A DNA stretch of 64,000 bases from Liolophura sinensis (lineage: Eukaryota; Mollusca; Polyplacophora; Chitonida; Chitonidae). Shown in pieces: positions 23,801-31,703 of the stretch (its first letter is position 1; each line of letters opens with the position of its first letter). A program made the translations under genes and the position numbers. Under the pieces are notes generated by a model. It worked only from the letters and a program-made list of their open reading frames with translations, did not search any database and was not told the DNA's origin. Where the stretch lies: the NCBI RefSeq assembly GCF_032854445.1, contig NC_088296.1:24003604-24067603 (forward strand), read 5' to 3'.

Positions 23801-26800
23801 CTCTGCGTCTGGTGAGATCAGAGACATAATCTGGGATGACATTCAAGGTCAAATACAGCATGAGCCTGTTAAGGAATTTGAAGACAGTTTCAGGTCACTA
23901 TTGGCAAGCACTCACACAGAATATTCCTGTTTGTTTTTCAGCACAAGGTCGCCTGGTTCAACATCGCCAGTATCGTCATGTCACTCCTGTATGTAGCATC
24001 ATTCGCGCTTGGTCCAGGTGAGTTATCTCCCTTTGGCCTTTACTGCTGACGGACATTTTCATCATAATTATGGCCACTATGATATAAATTGCAGGGTAAA
24101 TTTTAGAACAAGATTAATGGCGAAATGGAATTGATATGTGGAACTTTGTGGATAAGTACCATAAAAATCTGGTTAGATGTCACACTTTTCCTCCTCAAGT
24201 TTGATCCTTTTTACAGTGATTTATTAAGTATAGTGTTGTTGAAAAAAAAAATGTTTTCAATAACTTGTTTTAAAAACAAGGAATAAGTTTTATTTGTGAA
24301 AGAAACTAACAATAATTACCCAAAAGTCCTGTCCACTAGAGCTCAAATTCCTGTTCCAAATCCCACTGTAGTATTGTCTGTGGGGTCTTCATGTGCCGTA
24401 AATCTCCATTCTTTTCAACAACTAAAGCTTTTTTTTTTTCAGTGGAAGTTATGCATACAATTGTTAGGAAAATGATGCTAAAAATGATTTGTTTGTGTCA
24501 TTTAAGATGCAAACATCAAACTATGCAGAGTATTTGTCTATGCTTCATACTTCTCTCATAATGTTTCAAAATGTTGGCTGAAAGGACAGTTGAAAAGGTC
24601 GAAGAGTTAGGGTAAGTGAAGTTATGTACTGGTCCCTTGAAGACCACTTGTCTCCCAACCAGTGTGATTTACATATCTGTATACCACATACTGGTGTGGG
24701 AAAGTTCATGAGTTCTTTGCTAAATCTTAGGAGTTTACAAAGTTGTACGAGTTGTGAAAAGTAGTGTATCTCGTTAAATAGGCAAAATTTTTTCTTTCAG
24801 GTTCCATACCATGGCTGATTGTCGCAGAACTGTTTTCGCAAGGCCCACGCACTGCAGCCATCAGTGTTTCTGTTCTTGTCAACTGGGTTGCCAACTTTGC
24901 AGTGGGATTTCTATACCAGTACATGCAGGTCAGTGTCTGTATCCTTTGTGTTCGATGACACGAAACTGAACAGATTTATGTTGATTACAGGCAAAGTTTT
25001 GTATGAAAATTAGTGAAAAGATGGAATGATTTCAATGGGTTTATAGTGTGTCTGGGGTCCAATTCTTGGACTGCTTTCACAAGACTTCATAGGTCATATT
25101 TCTCGTAACTTTTTTTTCATGAAAGATGTCTAGGTTATAGTGCCATAAGGCGATGTCATTTACAAGAAAATTTATTAAAAAATCGATGTACAAAGCTTTG
25201 TGAAAGTGGCTCCTGTACCTCCAGCAACTCCCATTAAACTTCATAAACGCTCTATCTCTTCATTTCATTTTGTACATCACAAGTAGATTATAATGCCATA
25301 AGAAAAAAAGATAATTTTTTTTTGCTCACCTGTACAAAGTACATGTATAGCCTGTGTCATACCAAGGGTATGGGCATTTGCATCTAGTAATGGTGATAGC
25401 AGTGTCAAGGTAAATATTAGGGCTGGTATGTTAAAACCTAATGCCTACATCATGGAGCTCATGTTTTACCTACATGCTAAGCACAACAATCATGATACAT
25501 TGTTGTATCAGGGCGCAGTGACCTAGGAACCTCTCACCAATGCGATCGATGTGAGTTCAAACCCAGCTTATGCTGGCTTCCTCTCCAGTTGTATGTGGGA
25601 AAGTCTCCCAGCAGCCTGCTCTACCAGCAACCTCCCGCCATGATGTAGTCACCGTTGTATAAGTAAAATATTCCTGAGCACGGTGTAAAACTATAATCAA
25701 ATAAATAAATAAATATTGTCACAGTTGTTCCATCATTGGTACTCTGTGTACATATTTAGTAGCGCCAGGGGTAAAATTCATGACCCACTCTCTCGTATAC
25801 TGGAATCAGTGTTGAGGTAGACATTAAGGGTGGTATAGGTAGACATTAAGGGTGGTATATGTAGACATTAGGGTGGTATAGGTAGACATTAAGGGTGGTA
25901 TAGGTATAGGTAGACATAAAGGGTGGTATATGTAGACATTAATGGTGGTATAGGTAGACATTAAGGGTGGTATAGGTATAGGTAGACATTAATGGTGGTA
26001 TAGGTAGACATTAAGGGTGGTATAGGTAGACATTAAGGGTGGTATAGGTATAGGTAGACATTAAGGGTGGTATAGGTAGACATTAAGGATGGTCTGGGTA
26101 GACATTAAGGATGGTATAGGTAGACATTAATGGTGGTATAGGTAGACATTAAGAGTGGTAGACATTAAGGGTGGTATAGGTGGACATTAAGGGTGGTATA
26201 TATATCCTAAAACGTACCACATTTACTCAGCTCAGGTTTTGTATACATATACTTGTAAAGTACTATATGTCATGCTGGCTTCCTTCCAGCCATATGTGAG
26301 AAGGTCTGCCAGCAACCTGGGGATGAGTTCCCCGCGGGCTCTGTCTGATGTCCTTCCACCATAGTGTTGGCTGCAGTTGTAAAAATAAAATATTTTTTTA
26401 CTAGGGCGTAAAACACCAACCAAATAAATAAAGTAAAGCACAATATGAGGGGGATGTTCCACCATTGACGCCATGCATTGTGTTAATTAGGGCACCATAA
26501 ATTACAAAACTGATGACCTTAACATCTGTTATGTATTAGAATTCATGTAAAGGTAAATTCCTTCATGGTATGAGCCGAAGTTTTACATCCATGTGTCTGC
26601 TACAAGCAAGCTTTTAAATATGGCAAGAAGTCCAGATTGTCTGACTATGTTTCTGTCTATCCTGCTACCAAAACCAAGGTATCAAAATGGAGACAATTTC
26701 CATTAGTTATCCTGTAAAAATGTTAAGTTATCCTGTAGATAACTAATACAGATATCCTGTATACGTTAAGTTTGATATCCTTTTTCTAATCTGATTTGTT

Positions 26801-27073
26801 TATACATACACATACACATACACAACAAATGTTCAACTGTCTTTATTTATTTGTTTCTTGTTGTAGCTTGGGCTCGGGGACTATTCTTTCCTGCCATTTA
26901 CGGGTCTTCTCTTCCTGTTTGTGGCATTCTTGTACAAGACCCTTCCTGAAACCATGAACAAGTCGTTCGAGGAAATTTCTTCGTCGTTCAAAAGCGGGAA
27001 TAAAAACGTTCAGAATGGCAAAACAACCAATGATGTGGATTTTGTCGCTAAGTACACGCCTACTCAGCCCTGA
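2807..27073 (+). CDS. SLC2A: Facilitative sugar transporter, SLC2A/GLUT class I-like (spliced, 12 exons found, N-terminus missing)
   Basis: Twelve exons join in frame: 2807-2899, 8258-8353, 9409-9569, 16499-16623, 18667-18837, 19275-19382, 19879-19967, 21041-21139, 23045-23257, 23942-24017, 24801-24928, 26867-27073, giving 521 residues and a TGA stop. The product is a 12-TM major facilitator carrier that moves hexoses across the plasma membrane. Family marks seen: [14 protein letters not shown] in TM1, a sequon (NES) in extracellular loop 1, FFGRK and DRVGRR in cytoplasmic loops, [11 protein letters not shown] in TM5, PDSPR after TM6, QQFSG in TM7, GPGSIPW in TM10, NWVANF in TM11 and PET after TM12. 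Human GLUT1 has 492 residues. Odd points: QLS in TM7 reads HLS, and the residues matching GLUT1 N288, N317 and E380 are V313, M344 and A407 (numbered from the first codon found). The initiator exon is not in this list. Introns are full of tandem repeats. Confidence 0.93.
3610..3850 (+). repeat. Interspersed repeat family D, copy 1
   Basis: It shares TTCAACC..TTTGCATGTTTG, TTTATTCAAGCATATTC and GGCCAATCCAACCA with the stretches at 56335-56500 and 61145-61330. It has no coding capacity. Confidence 0.6.
3995..4115. repeat. Two-copy repeat with GGTAACCATGGTAAC
   Basis: GGTAACCATGGTAACAGATG followed by TGATGTGT(A/T)ACAGTTTGTGTT occurs twice about 70 bp apart. The core is one base from a palindrome and resembles an RFX X-box. 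Confidence 0.6.
4725..4905. repeat. 60-bp tandem repeat, three copies
   Basis: The unit includes TCATCCTCAGAATGTAAAAT and CTCTGTAAGTTTAGGG(C/T)GCGTG. It keeps an ORF open on both strands because 60 is a multiple of 3; no gene is inferred. Confidence 0.85.
6923..7226. repeat. 17-bp tandem array, about 18 copies
   Basis: The unit ATGTACATGCACCTCTG has CCC/TTC variants and one extra base near 7099. Three minus-strand ORFs across it are repeat translations. Confidence 0.95.
7547..7675. mobile_element. MITE-like element, family M copy 1
   Basis: About 129 bp with terminal inverted repeats: left GAGCCGTCTTTCACAGAACT, right ending AAAAAGCTTTGTGAAAGTGG. The same ends recur at 25058-25213. No ORF inside. 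Confidence 0.55.
8258..8353 (+). CDS. SLC2A: GLUT exon 2: TM1
   Basis: Acceptor TTTTCTAG, donor AAACAG|GTGAGA, phase 0 at both ends. It encodes [20 protein letters not shown] then [12 protein letters not shown], the hallmark TM1 of class I GLUTs; the Asn of GYNTG matches GLUT1 N34. The donor sequence is the seed of the minisatellite that follows. Confidence 0.95.
8345..9035 (+). repeat. Degenerate 17-20 bp minisatellite made of 5' splice-site copies
   Basis: The unit AAACAGGTGAGATAACACA starts on the last bases of GLUT exon 2. Fifteen exact CAGGTGAGA strings (including the real donor) and many near matches occur. Details are under findings. Confidence 0.9.
9409..9569 (+). CDS. SLC2A: GLUT exon 3: extracellular loop 1 and TM2
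   Basis: Acceptor TCCTACAG, donor GGCAG|GTAAAT, ending in phase 2. It starts [14 protein letters not shown], with an N-E-S sequon where GLUT1 carries its loop-1 glycan, and a loop somewhat longer than in GLUT1. It continues through TM2 ([19 protein letters not shown]) to the WWADFFGRK cytoplasmic loop, a variant of the family R-x-G-R-R signature. Confidence 0.95.
10097..10335 (+). repeat. SINE family 2 copy
   Basis: It carries CAACGACTGGTTGACC, TATCAGTATAATGGCTC, CTAGATAAAAGAGCAGTGGA, AAATCCGTCCTGCAA and ends with TTAAACCCCAAGCACTCACT. It shares these blocks with 36333-36655 and 48045-48255. Confidence 0.75.
10543..10950. repeat. 39-bp tandem array, about 10 copies
   Basis: The unit holds TGACTGATGACTGGTTATTC and CGTGAGGGATGAGGAGCA. 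It equals 13 codons and gives a minus-strand ORF with a repeating [13 protein letters not shown] peptide. Other minus frames are open too, so coding is doubtful. Confidence 0.95.
11611..12649. repeat. 26-bp tandem array, about 40 copies
   Basis: The unit holds TCCCTGTAGTTTGTCCATGT and GTGCAC, with TGCAG, ATCC and CACG variants. It is the longest array in the window. The long ORFs on both strands (up to 325 codons) are repeat translations. Confidence 0.97.
12978..13166. mobile_element. Long foldback (hairpin) element
   Basis: Arms 12978-13068 and 13082-13166 are near-perfect reverse complements (TAGATTGACAGAGGCATTAC at the outer left end), with a 13-nt loop. A 13-bp direct repeat CAAGTGAGATTTT lies on each side (12964-12976 and 13202-13214). 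Foldback MITE or secondary inverted duplication. Confidence 0.8.
13262..13690. repeat. Diverged two-copy duplication of about 200 bp
   Basis: GCCATATCCA, TTATGTATGT, GATATGGAATCGTG / GATGTGGAATCGTG and GTGGCATA recur in the same order in 13262-13450 and 13495-13690. Confidence 0.55.
14380..15154. repeat. Family of seven short hairpins with a GGC(A/T)GA loop
   Basis: Hairpin cores of 25 nt at 14380-14404, 14484-14508, 14535-14559, 14627-14651, 14682-14706, 15074-15098 and 15129-15153. The loop is conserved and the stems vary while pairing is mostly kept. Three pairs are spaced 51-55 nt. Confidence 0.75.
15812..15925. repeat. 43-bp tandem repeat, about 2.6 copies
   Basis: GAAGTCC followed by TTACTAATGGGCAATAGGCT and TCCAGTTTTTGTGT repeats with period 43. 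Confidence 0.8.
16499..16623 (+). CDS. SLC2A: GLUT exon 4: TM3 and start of TM4
   Basis: Acceptor ATTTCCAG, donor TGCG|GTAAGT. The first base completes the Arg codon of the previous exon. It encodes [20 protein letters not shown] then [26 protein letters not shown] matches the GRFIIG of GLUT1 TM4. It is separated from exon 3 by a 6.9-kb repeat-rich intron. Confidence 0.93.
16735..17245. repeat. Degenerate 11/22-bp minisatellite
   Basis: Alternating CTGTGGTTTGC and CTGTGGTGGAC modules with many variants, starting about 110 bp after GLUT exon 4. ORFs across it are repeat translations. Confidence 0.9.
17795..17942 (+). repeat. SINE family 1, 3' part
   Basis: AAGGTCTGCCAGCAACCTGT through GAACGGCGTAAAACACC and AATCAAATAAGTAAATG; the head is missing. 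Confidence 0.8.
18667..18837 (+). CDS. SLC2A: GLUT exon 5: TM4-TM5 and start of TM6
   Basis: Acceptor TATTTGCAG, donor TTATTAG|GTGAGG. It encodes [20 protein letters not shown] then [20 protein letters not shown]. The Gln of NQLG matches the sugar-binding Q161 of GLUT1 and is kept; RGALGT is the conserved loop 4-5 motif. Confidence 0.95.
19028..19075 (+). repeat. tRNA-like fragment, not a functional tRNA
   Basis: CACTTCGGTGGCCTGATTGT then TAGAGCGTGCGTC resembles a box-A-type tRNA or SINE head. No box B or acceptor stem follows. Confidence 0.35.
19275..19382 (+). CDS. SLC2A: GLUT exon 6: TM6 and PDSPR motif
   Basis: Acceptor CCCCTCCAG, donor AAAGG|GTGAGT, phase 1 out. It encodes [20 protein letters not shown] followed by [21 protein letters not shown] is the PESPR-type sugar-porter signature that opens the large intracellular loop. 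Confidence 0.95.
19879..19967 (+). CDS. SLC2A: GLUT exon 7: intracellular helical loop
   Basis: Acceptor TTTGATAG; donor AAG|GTTTGG, which is weak because positions +4 to +6 depart from consensus. It encodes [20 protein letters not shown] then [10 protein letters not shown], matching the LRGTADV...L.EMK region of GLUT1. Phase and homology both require this donor. Confidence 0.92.
20045..20265 (-). repeat. SINE family 1, antisense
   Basis: It begins TATTTATTTATTTGATTGGT and runs through CAGCATTATTGTGGGAGGAA to the head region; opposite in orientation to GLUT. Confidence 0.8.
20361..20649. repeat. 38-bp tandem array, about 7.5 copies
   Basis: Unit GACTGGGTGGTGTGTAATGT then CTGATGTCTGTATATTGT. 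It follows directly on the antisense SINE. Confidence 0.93.
20705..20930 (+). repeat. Interspersed repeat family C, copy 1
   Basis: TAATTCTTCAACGTTTTCAA, then AGAGAAATAATTCCCATAG, TGCATCTTCAGAGTCACA and AAGTGCTGTAGCGGTTGAAA; related to 42490-42720 and 56725-56940. Confidence 0.6.
21041..21139 (+). CDS. SLC2A: GLUT exon 8: TM7 with altered QLS motif
   Basis: Acceptor TTTTCTCTAG, donor GTAGCG|GTGAGA, 33 codons, phase 0. It encodes [20 protein letters not shown] followed by QQFSGIVA. Both sugar-binding glutamines (GLUT1 Q282, Q283) are kept. The upstream QLS tripeptide reads HLS, and the N288 position is Val. The donor is repeated twice more in the intron just downstream. Confidence 0.95.
21130..21290 (+). 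repeat. G-rich tandem repeat carrying copies of the exon 8 donor
   Basis: TAGCGGTGAGAAGGGG occurs at the real exon 8 donor (GT at 21140) and again with GT at 21180 and 21225. The intervening DNA is purine-rich with long G runs. Confidence 0.85.
21395..21470 (+). repeat. SINE family 1, 3' fragment
   Basis: CCTCCCACCATAATGCTGGC, AAGTGAAATATTCCTGAGTA and CGGCGTAAAACACTAACC. Confidence 0.7.
22070..22285 (+). repeat. SINE family 1, degraded
   Basis: Recognisable pieces: TTCCTCTCTGG, AGGTCTTGCAGCAACCTGCG, GAAATATTCTTGAGTACAGC and CACCAATCAAATATATAAA. Confidence 0.65.
23045..23257 (+). CDS. SLC2A: GLUT exon 9: TM7 end, TM8, TM9
   Basis: Acceptor TCATTCCAG, donor TTGAGA|GTAAGT, 71 codons, phase 0. 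It starts [13 protein letters not shown], then [12 protein letters not shown] (TM8) and [20 protein letters not shown] (loop 8-9 and TM9). The segment from YAT to GRR aligns without gaps to GLUT1 and puts Met at the N317 position. Confidence 0.95.
23553..23615 (-). repeat. SINE family 2 fragment
   Basis: GTGAGTGAGTGTTTGGGGTT then CTTAACAATTTTTCAGTCAT, the tail of family 2 read in reverse. Confidence 0.6.
23942..24017 (+). CDS. SLC2A: GLUT exon 10: TM10 start
   Basis: Acceptor GTTTTTCAG, donor GGTCCAG|GTGAGT. It encodes [20 protein letters not shown] then FALGPG; the GPG helix break is kept but the residue matching GLUT1 E380 is Ala. Confidence 0.93.
24801..24928 (+). CDS. SLC2A: GLUT exon 11: TM10 end and TM11
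   Basis: Acceptor TTCTTTCAG, donor ATGCAG|GTCAGT. It encodes [20 protein letters not shown] then [20 protein letters not shown]. The residues matching GLUT1 W388, N411 and N415, and the AELFSQGPR loop, are all conserved. Confidence 0.96.
25058..25213. mobile_element. MITE-like element, family M copy 2
   Basis: Left end GGACTGCTTTCACAAGACTT and right end AAAGCTTTGTGAAAGTGGCT are near inverted repeats and match the ends of 7547-7675. Confidence 0.55.
25510..25715 (+). repeat. SINE family 1 copy
   Basis: CTCTCACCAATGCGATCG, GTGAGTTCAAACCCAGCTTA, then TAAGTAAAATATTCCTGAGC and AATCAAATAAATAAATAAAT. Confidence 0.8.
25815..26200. repeat. 22-bp tandem array, about 17 copies
   Basis: Unit GGTATAGGTAGACATTAAGG GT, some copies with an added GGTATA. 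Confidence 0.93.
26266..26440 (+). repeat. SINE family 1 copy, degraded
   Basis: TCATGCTGGCTTCCTTCCAG, AGGTCTGCCAGCAACCTGG and a GGGCGTAAAACACCAACCAA tail. Confidence 0.75.
26867..27073 (+). CDS. SLC2A: GLUT exon 12: TM12, C-terminal tail and stop
   Basis: Acceptor TTCTTGTTGTAG, 68 codons then TGA. It encodes TM12 ([20 protein letters not shown]), the cytoplasmic [14 protein letters not shown] helix (GLUT1: TFDEIASGF) and a polar tail ending AKYTPTQP. The tail has no evident PDZ ligand. Confidence 0.95.
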   Translation, partial: LGLGDYSFLPFTGLLFLFVAFLYKTLPETMNKSFEEISSSFKSGNKNVQNGKTTNDVDFVAKYTPTQP

Positions 27074-27340
27074 TGTTTCCACGTACAATGCCTTGAATCT
27101 AATCGGGAAACGTGAAAATTAAACAAAAAGCTTGATCCAGACTGTTGAGAGACTTCGCTTGGGAAATCTTCACGCCCTTAGGAGCAAGAGAGGTTTTGTG
27201 TCTTTTTCTTAATACAGCGAGACAGCATTTAATTCCTCTGCTGTTTTCTTCCCTTCTCTTCAGCCCCATGTTTTTTCATGAATTTGGATCTGGAAAGTTT
27301 AACCTTTGCCATCGAATAAATGTCATTCTCATTAAAATGC
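27074..27340 (+). other. Probable 3' UTR of the GLUT gene with polyadenylation signal
   Basis: The first downstream AATAAA on the plus strand is at 27315-27320. A longer UTR is possible, since another AATAAA occurs near 30048. The end point is inferred. Confidence 0.4.
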
Positions 27341-29523
27341 ACAAAGCACAAGGCCTACAAATAAGCTTTTAAACATGGATTGCTTTTGATCTCAGTGAGA
27401 TTGGTGACCAACATTGACATTTGAAATCTCTTAAAATTTGTTGACAAAACTTAAATTCAAATCAGTAGTTGTCAAATCAGTGGATAACTGTTTACAAGTG
27501 TGACCGTTTCATGGATTGTCTCTTGATGCGCAGATCTGGTGAAAGTTGCACATTGTTTTGCTTGCTTTTTTTCACACAAATGTACATTATAATTTCTGTA
27601 GTACATATCAATTTCATGCGGTGTTTTTTTTTGAGAATATAACTTACGAAATGCTTTTAACTGAAATACTTATAATTAACTTATTGTAGCCGTATTGTTA
27701 ACTTTGGAGACAAAAAACAGCATTATTATGCGTCTCAGTAAATACAAAATAAGTTGTTTTAACTTTATTTATATTATATGTATACCTTTGATATTACGCA
27801 TATACATCTGTTATTTTTGTACGCTAGTACTTTCATTGTAGTCTGTAGACCGGGCCTGTCATCGATAGTGCTCTGGAGTTCCAGGGGGGGGGGGGGGGGG
27901 GGCGCTCGTGCATATACAGGAAGTTGGGGTTATGACCTTGGTGGTACACAGCTTTCGCACATGAGGGTTGGGCGAATGGAGCGTTTACTAACTCCAACTT
28001 CTGATACATGCTTGAGCACCCCCACGCGGAACTCCTGAGAATTTGTATCTATCCTGGGCCCTATTATCTCAAGAAAATCCGTAATTAGTATTTTGTGCTG
28101 ATTATACAACATGTGTAAGGTTGTCTATATATTGCAATCTAAGCAAAAAATGGCTACAGATTCCAAACACCTGATGAAAGTCCGCGTTCATAAGACAGGA
28201 ACTTTTCAGATTGTTTGTCCAGTTTGGCTTGGTCAATCAGTTGTTGTTGTTGTCACAAGATCAATTTATTCTTCACAAAAATCCGATCACAGTGATGTTT
28301 TGATCGGGTAGAGTACTTTTGCCTTGAACATACATAAGTTTTTGTGACTTATTACAAGGCTTTTCAAAATCAAACGGCACTGGGATTTTCACGATATGTG
28401 TATTTCTACACTTTAAGGCTAACCCCAAAATATAACTTTCTCTTTCAATCCATGCTAAAAGGGACTTAAGTCTTGGTGGTTTCTAGGTTGGTCATGCACC
28501 ATAATTATGAAGTAAATTAAGTAAGGAGATGAAAGTGATGTAAACCTTCAACCTTCTCGAACACAAACATGTCAGTTCTTGGTAAAATTTTGTCTGCCTT
28601 TTATTATAGCTAAACGTATTTTTTTTTTTTGGTGTGTTCACGCAGTGCTCATGCAATGAAAATCAGAAAAAAAGTAGACTTTGTGTCATGCAAATTAATC
28701 TCGCAACTATTAAGTGAAGCAATGGAGTGTCTAACCAAGAAAAGATAACTCTTATCAGAATCCAAAAGCTTTTAAGAATTTCAATACAATGAAGTGCCCG
28801 GGTTTTTTTTATCTTAACACTGGTTGTTGTTGTTTTATTCAATTGTTTTTTGTCCATTTTAATCAAATACTTAACAAGATTGACATCAACTGTATATATA
28901 AATGTTAGAATTTATGCTTCCCTTTGTTTTCCTTAGCCTTTTATCTGAGAACAAGCAAGCCTGAAGAATTCCAGTATGTACAGGAGAAGTACTGTTTTGT
29001 ACTTTAAACTCGCTGCATTACCCAATTTCAGATATCTCGAATATATTTGTGTATGTATAGTATAATTTTGTGTGGGGACTTACCCTAATTTTTCAACCTG
29101 CTCGTATGGAAAGAGTAACTTCCAGTGCAATTTACGCACATTTTTTTATTTGATTTTGGGGACAAACCCCCCCCCCCCCCCACCCAGGTTGATTGGATTA
29201 GCAATTTCAGGGCTTCAAAAAAAGTGTAATTTCATTCATCTACAACCAATATTGCCTGCAGAATATGTCTGAGTAAACACCTTGCCAACACGCTAAAATG
29301 TTGAAGAATTACAGTACCAGTGCTTATAAAGTATAAAATATTAATATGAAAGTTTGTAAGAAGACAAAAAAAATGTACATGTATGAGTATATCACAGGCT
29401 CTTTGTCAGAATTGACAACAGTTTTATAGAATTGATAATTTTACAGAATGGTTTTAATGGGATATTAACATCGGTATATTTTGAAATCCTACAAGGTGAC
29501 AGTATTATGAAGCGAGACCTTGA
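27341..29523. other. Intergenic, no gene seen
   Basis: AT-rich DNA with an 18-base G run near 27885-27902 and a C run near 29167-29181. No exon-like ORF with good splice sites was seen on either strand. Confidence 0.5.
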
Positions 29524-29999
29524 GCCGTCGATTGTAGCACGTCAGTTTCTGCTGTGACGTCAGGCTGTTGTCGATTGTAGCACGTCAGTTTCTGCTGTGA
29601 CGTCAGGCTGTCGTCGATTGTAGCACGTCAGTTTCTGCTGTGACGTCAGGCTGTCGTCGATTGTAGCACGTCAGTTTCTGCTGTGACGTCATGCTGTCGT
29701 CGATTGTAGCACGTCAGTTTCTGCTGTGACGTCAGGCTGTCGTCGATTGTAGCACGTCAGTTTCTGCTGTGACGTCAGGCTGTCGTCGATTGTAGCACGT
29801 CAGTTTCTGCTGTGACGTCAGGCTGTCGTCGATTGTAGCACGTCAGTTTCTGCTGTGACGTCAGGCTGTCGTCGATTGTAGCACGTCAGTTTCTGCTGTG
29901 ACGTCAGGCTGTCGTCGATTGTAGCACGTCAGTTTCTGCTGTGACGTCAGGCTGTCGTCGATTGTAGCATGTCAGTTTCTGCTGTGACGTCAGGCTGTC
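29524..29999. repeat. 43-bp tandem array, 11 copies, each with TGACGTCA
   Basis: Unit GTCGTCGATTGTAGCACGTC then AGTTTCTGCTGTGACGTCAG GCT. Copies are almost identical, the most homogeneous array here together with 50508-51188. Confidence 0.97.
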
Positions 30000-30397
30000 T
30001 CTCGTATGACATCATCGTGATGAGCTGGGAATGGAATATTCGAGGTCAATAAAATAACGCAAAGGTCCTGCTGTAGGGGGGTCTTACACCCCCCACCCCC
30101 ACCCCCCGCACGCCATTTGTTCAGAATGTTTGCTTTGCATATAAATGAACTGCTTCGGTGAAAGGTTGTGAATCGTACATTGTTCATGTAAAGTTGTTTT
30201 GAAACGTGTAAAGCAGAAATGGAAGAGTTTAGAATGATCCAAGGGGATGTAACAAGATTTCCTGAACAGTTATAATTTCAGGGTATTTTTTTTAACATCT
30301 AATGGGCCTTTTGTACCAAATTTGTGAAAAATGTGAGTTTATAGATCATTCTTGCATATACGCATGTAGAAGTGCTCCTGGAATATCTTAGTAAGAA

Positions 30398-30495
30398 AAG
30401 AGGAGGCACATTACATGTACTCTAGGGACTCCTTCGTCGTCATATGACTGAAACATTGTTTAGTATGATGTTAAACCCCAAGCACGCACCTACCC
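30398..30495 (+). repeat. SINE family 2, 3' part
   Basis: AGGAGGCACATTACATGTAC, ACTCCTTCGTCGTCATATGA and TTAAACCCCAAGCACGCACC. Confidence 0.7.
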
Positions 30496-30814
30496 ACTGC
30501 ACACTTGGCAAGAAAGAGACAAATTTCCTTAATCCACAACAGAAGCCTGATTGGTTTCCTTTTAAGAGATCAATTATTTAAGGGTTTGGATTGACAAACT
30601 TACAGAAAATACAAAATACCTTATTGGAATGCAGGAGAACTTTCCAAGAGTTAAAAAAAAAAAAAAAAAAATGCATCATGTTGTCTTACGGTAGATAGGG
30701 ATTAAATTACCACAATGGACAATACACTGTATGAAATAAATGGAGCGAGGAAGGCAAATGCCTTTACTCATCCGACGTATTAAAACATACTTTGTGAATT
30801 TTTTGTTTCTTTAG

Positions 30815-30860
30815 GCTACCAATTAAAATTGTCCCAAGTATGACAATTAAAATTGGTAGC
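30815..30860. repeat. Short hairpin
   Basis: GCTACCAATTAAAATTGTC (30815-30833) pairs with the stretch ending AATTGGTAGC at 30860, with three central mismatches. It is followed by GGTTACCATGACAACC, a motif shared with 59870-60400. Confidence 0.5.
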
Positions 30861-31109
30861 TATCTGGTTACCATGACAACCAGATTATTGCTGGATGGGC
30901 CAGGTACATCACGTTTCACTGTCAAAAGAATGTAAAACTTTCCTGATGACATTATTATGTGATCAAAAAGCCTTGAAAAACTAAAAAAAAAAAAAACCAG
31001 GAAATTCAAAAGCAGTAAAAAGTGAATTAATCAGTTTCATTTTTATTCCATATTTGGTTTTTTTAGTGTTCACCTGGAAAACACAAAATAAAATTTGTGT
31101 TGCATAAAC

Positions 31110-31300
31110 TGGCGGGAGCCCCTCACTGGCCCCTTCAGCAGTAGTGCATGGTGCTCTTGTCTCAGCTGATTGAACCAGTGAGGTCAGAGGACCGAATCCA
31201 GACATTCCTCATTACACCGTGGCTTTAAGTGAGGAGATTTGTCAGGTACATGGAGCAAGACAATGGTTTAGAATTAAGATTTCGGTTTTCCACCCGTAAA
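31110..31300. repeat. Possible third SINE family
   Basis: Box-B-like AGGACCGAATCCAGAC is followed by GTGGCTTTAAGTGAGGAGAT and TTGTCAGGTACATGGA. Only one copy is present, so this is tentative. Confidence 0.3.
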
Positions 31301-31312
31301 ATTAAATGTTGA

Positions 31313-31635
31313 GGGGGGGCTCCGTGGCTCAGTTGGTTTGCGCGCTAATGCAGCGTAATGACCCAGGAGTCTCTCACCAATGTAGTCACTGCGAGTTCAA
31401 GTCCAGCTCATACTGTCTTCCTCTCTGGCCTTATGTGGGAAGGTCTTCTAGCAACATGCAGATGGTCGTAGGTTTCCCCCAGGCTCTGCCCGGTTTCCAC
31501 GCACCATAATGCTGGCTGTCGTCGTATAAGTGAAATATTCTTGAGTACGGCGTAAAACACCAATCAAATAAACAAATGGTTGTTGTCGTACAAGTGAAAT
31601 TTTCTTGAGTATGGCCTAAAACTCCAATAAATAAA
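31313..31635 (+). repeat. SINE family 1, full length with duplicated tail
   Basis: Head GGCTCCGTGGCTCAGTTGGT (tRNA-like box A), GCGAGTTCAAGTCCAGCTC (box B), complete body and AATCAAATAAACAAAT tail, then a second tail piece (31575-31635). Confidence 0.88.
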
Positions 31636-31703
31636 TTTGGACAATCACATAACCATGAGGAGTCATTAGGTGTGTGTACATATTACTGTGCCTTCTTGTT
31701 TCA

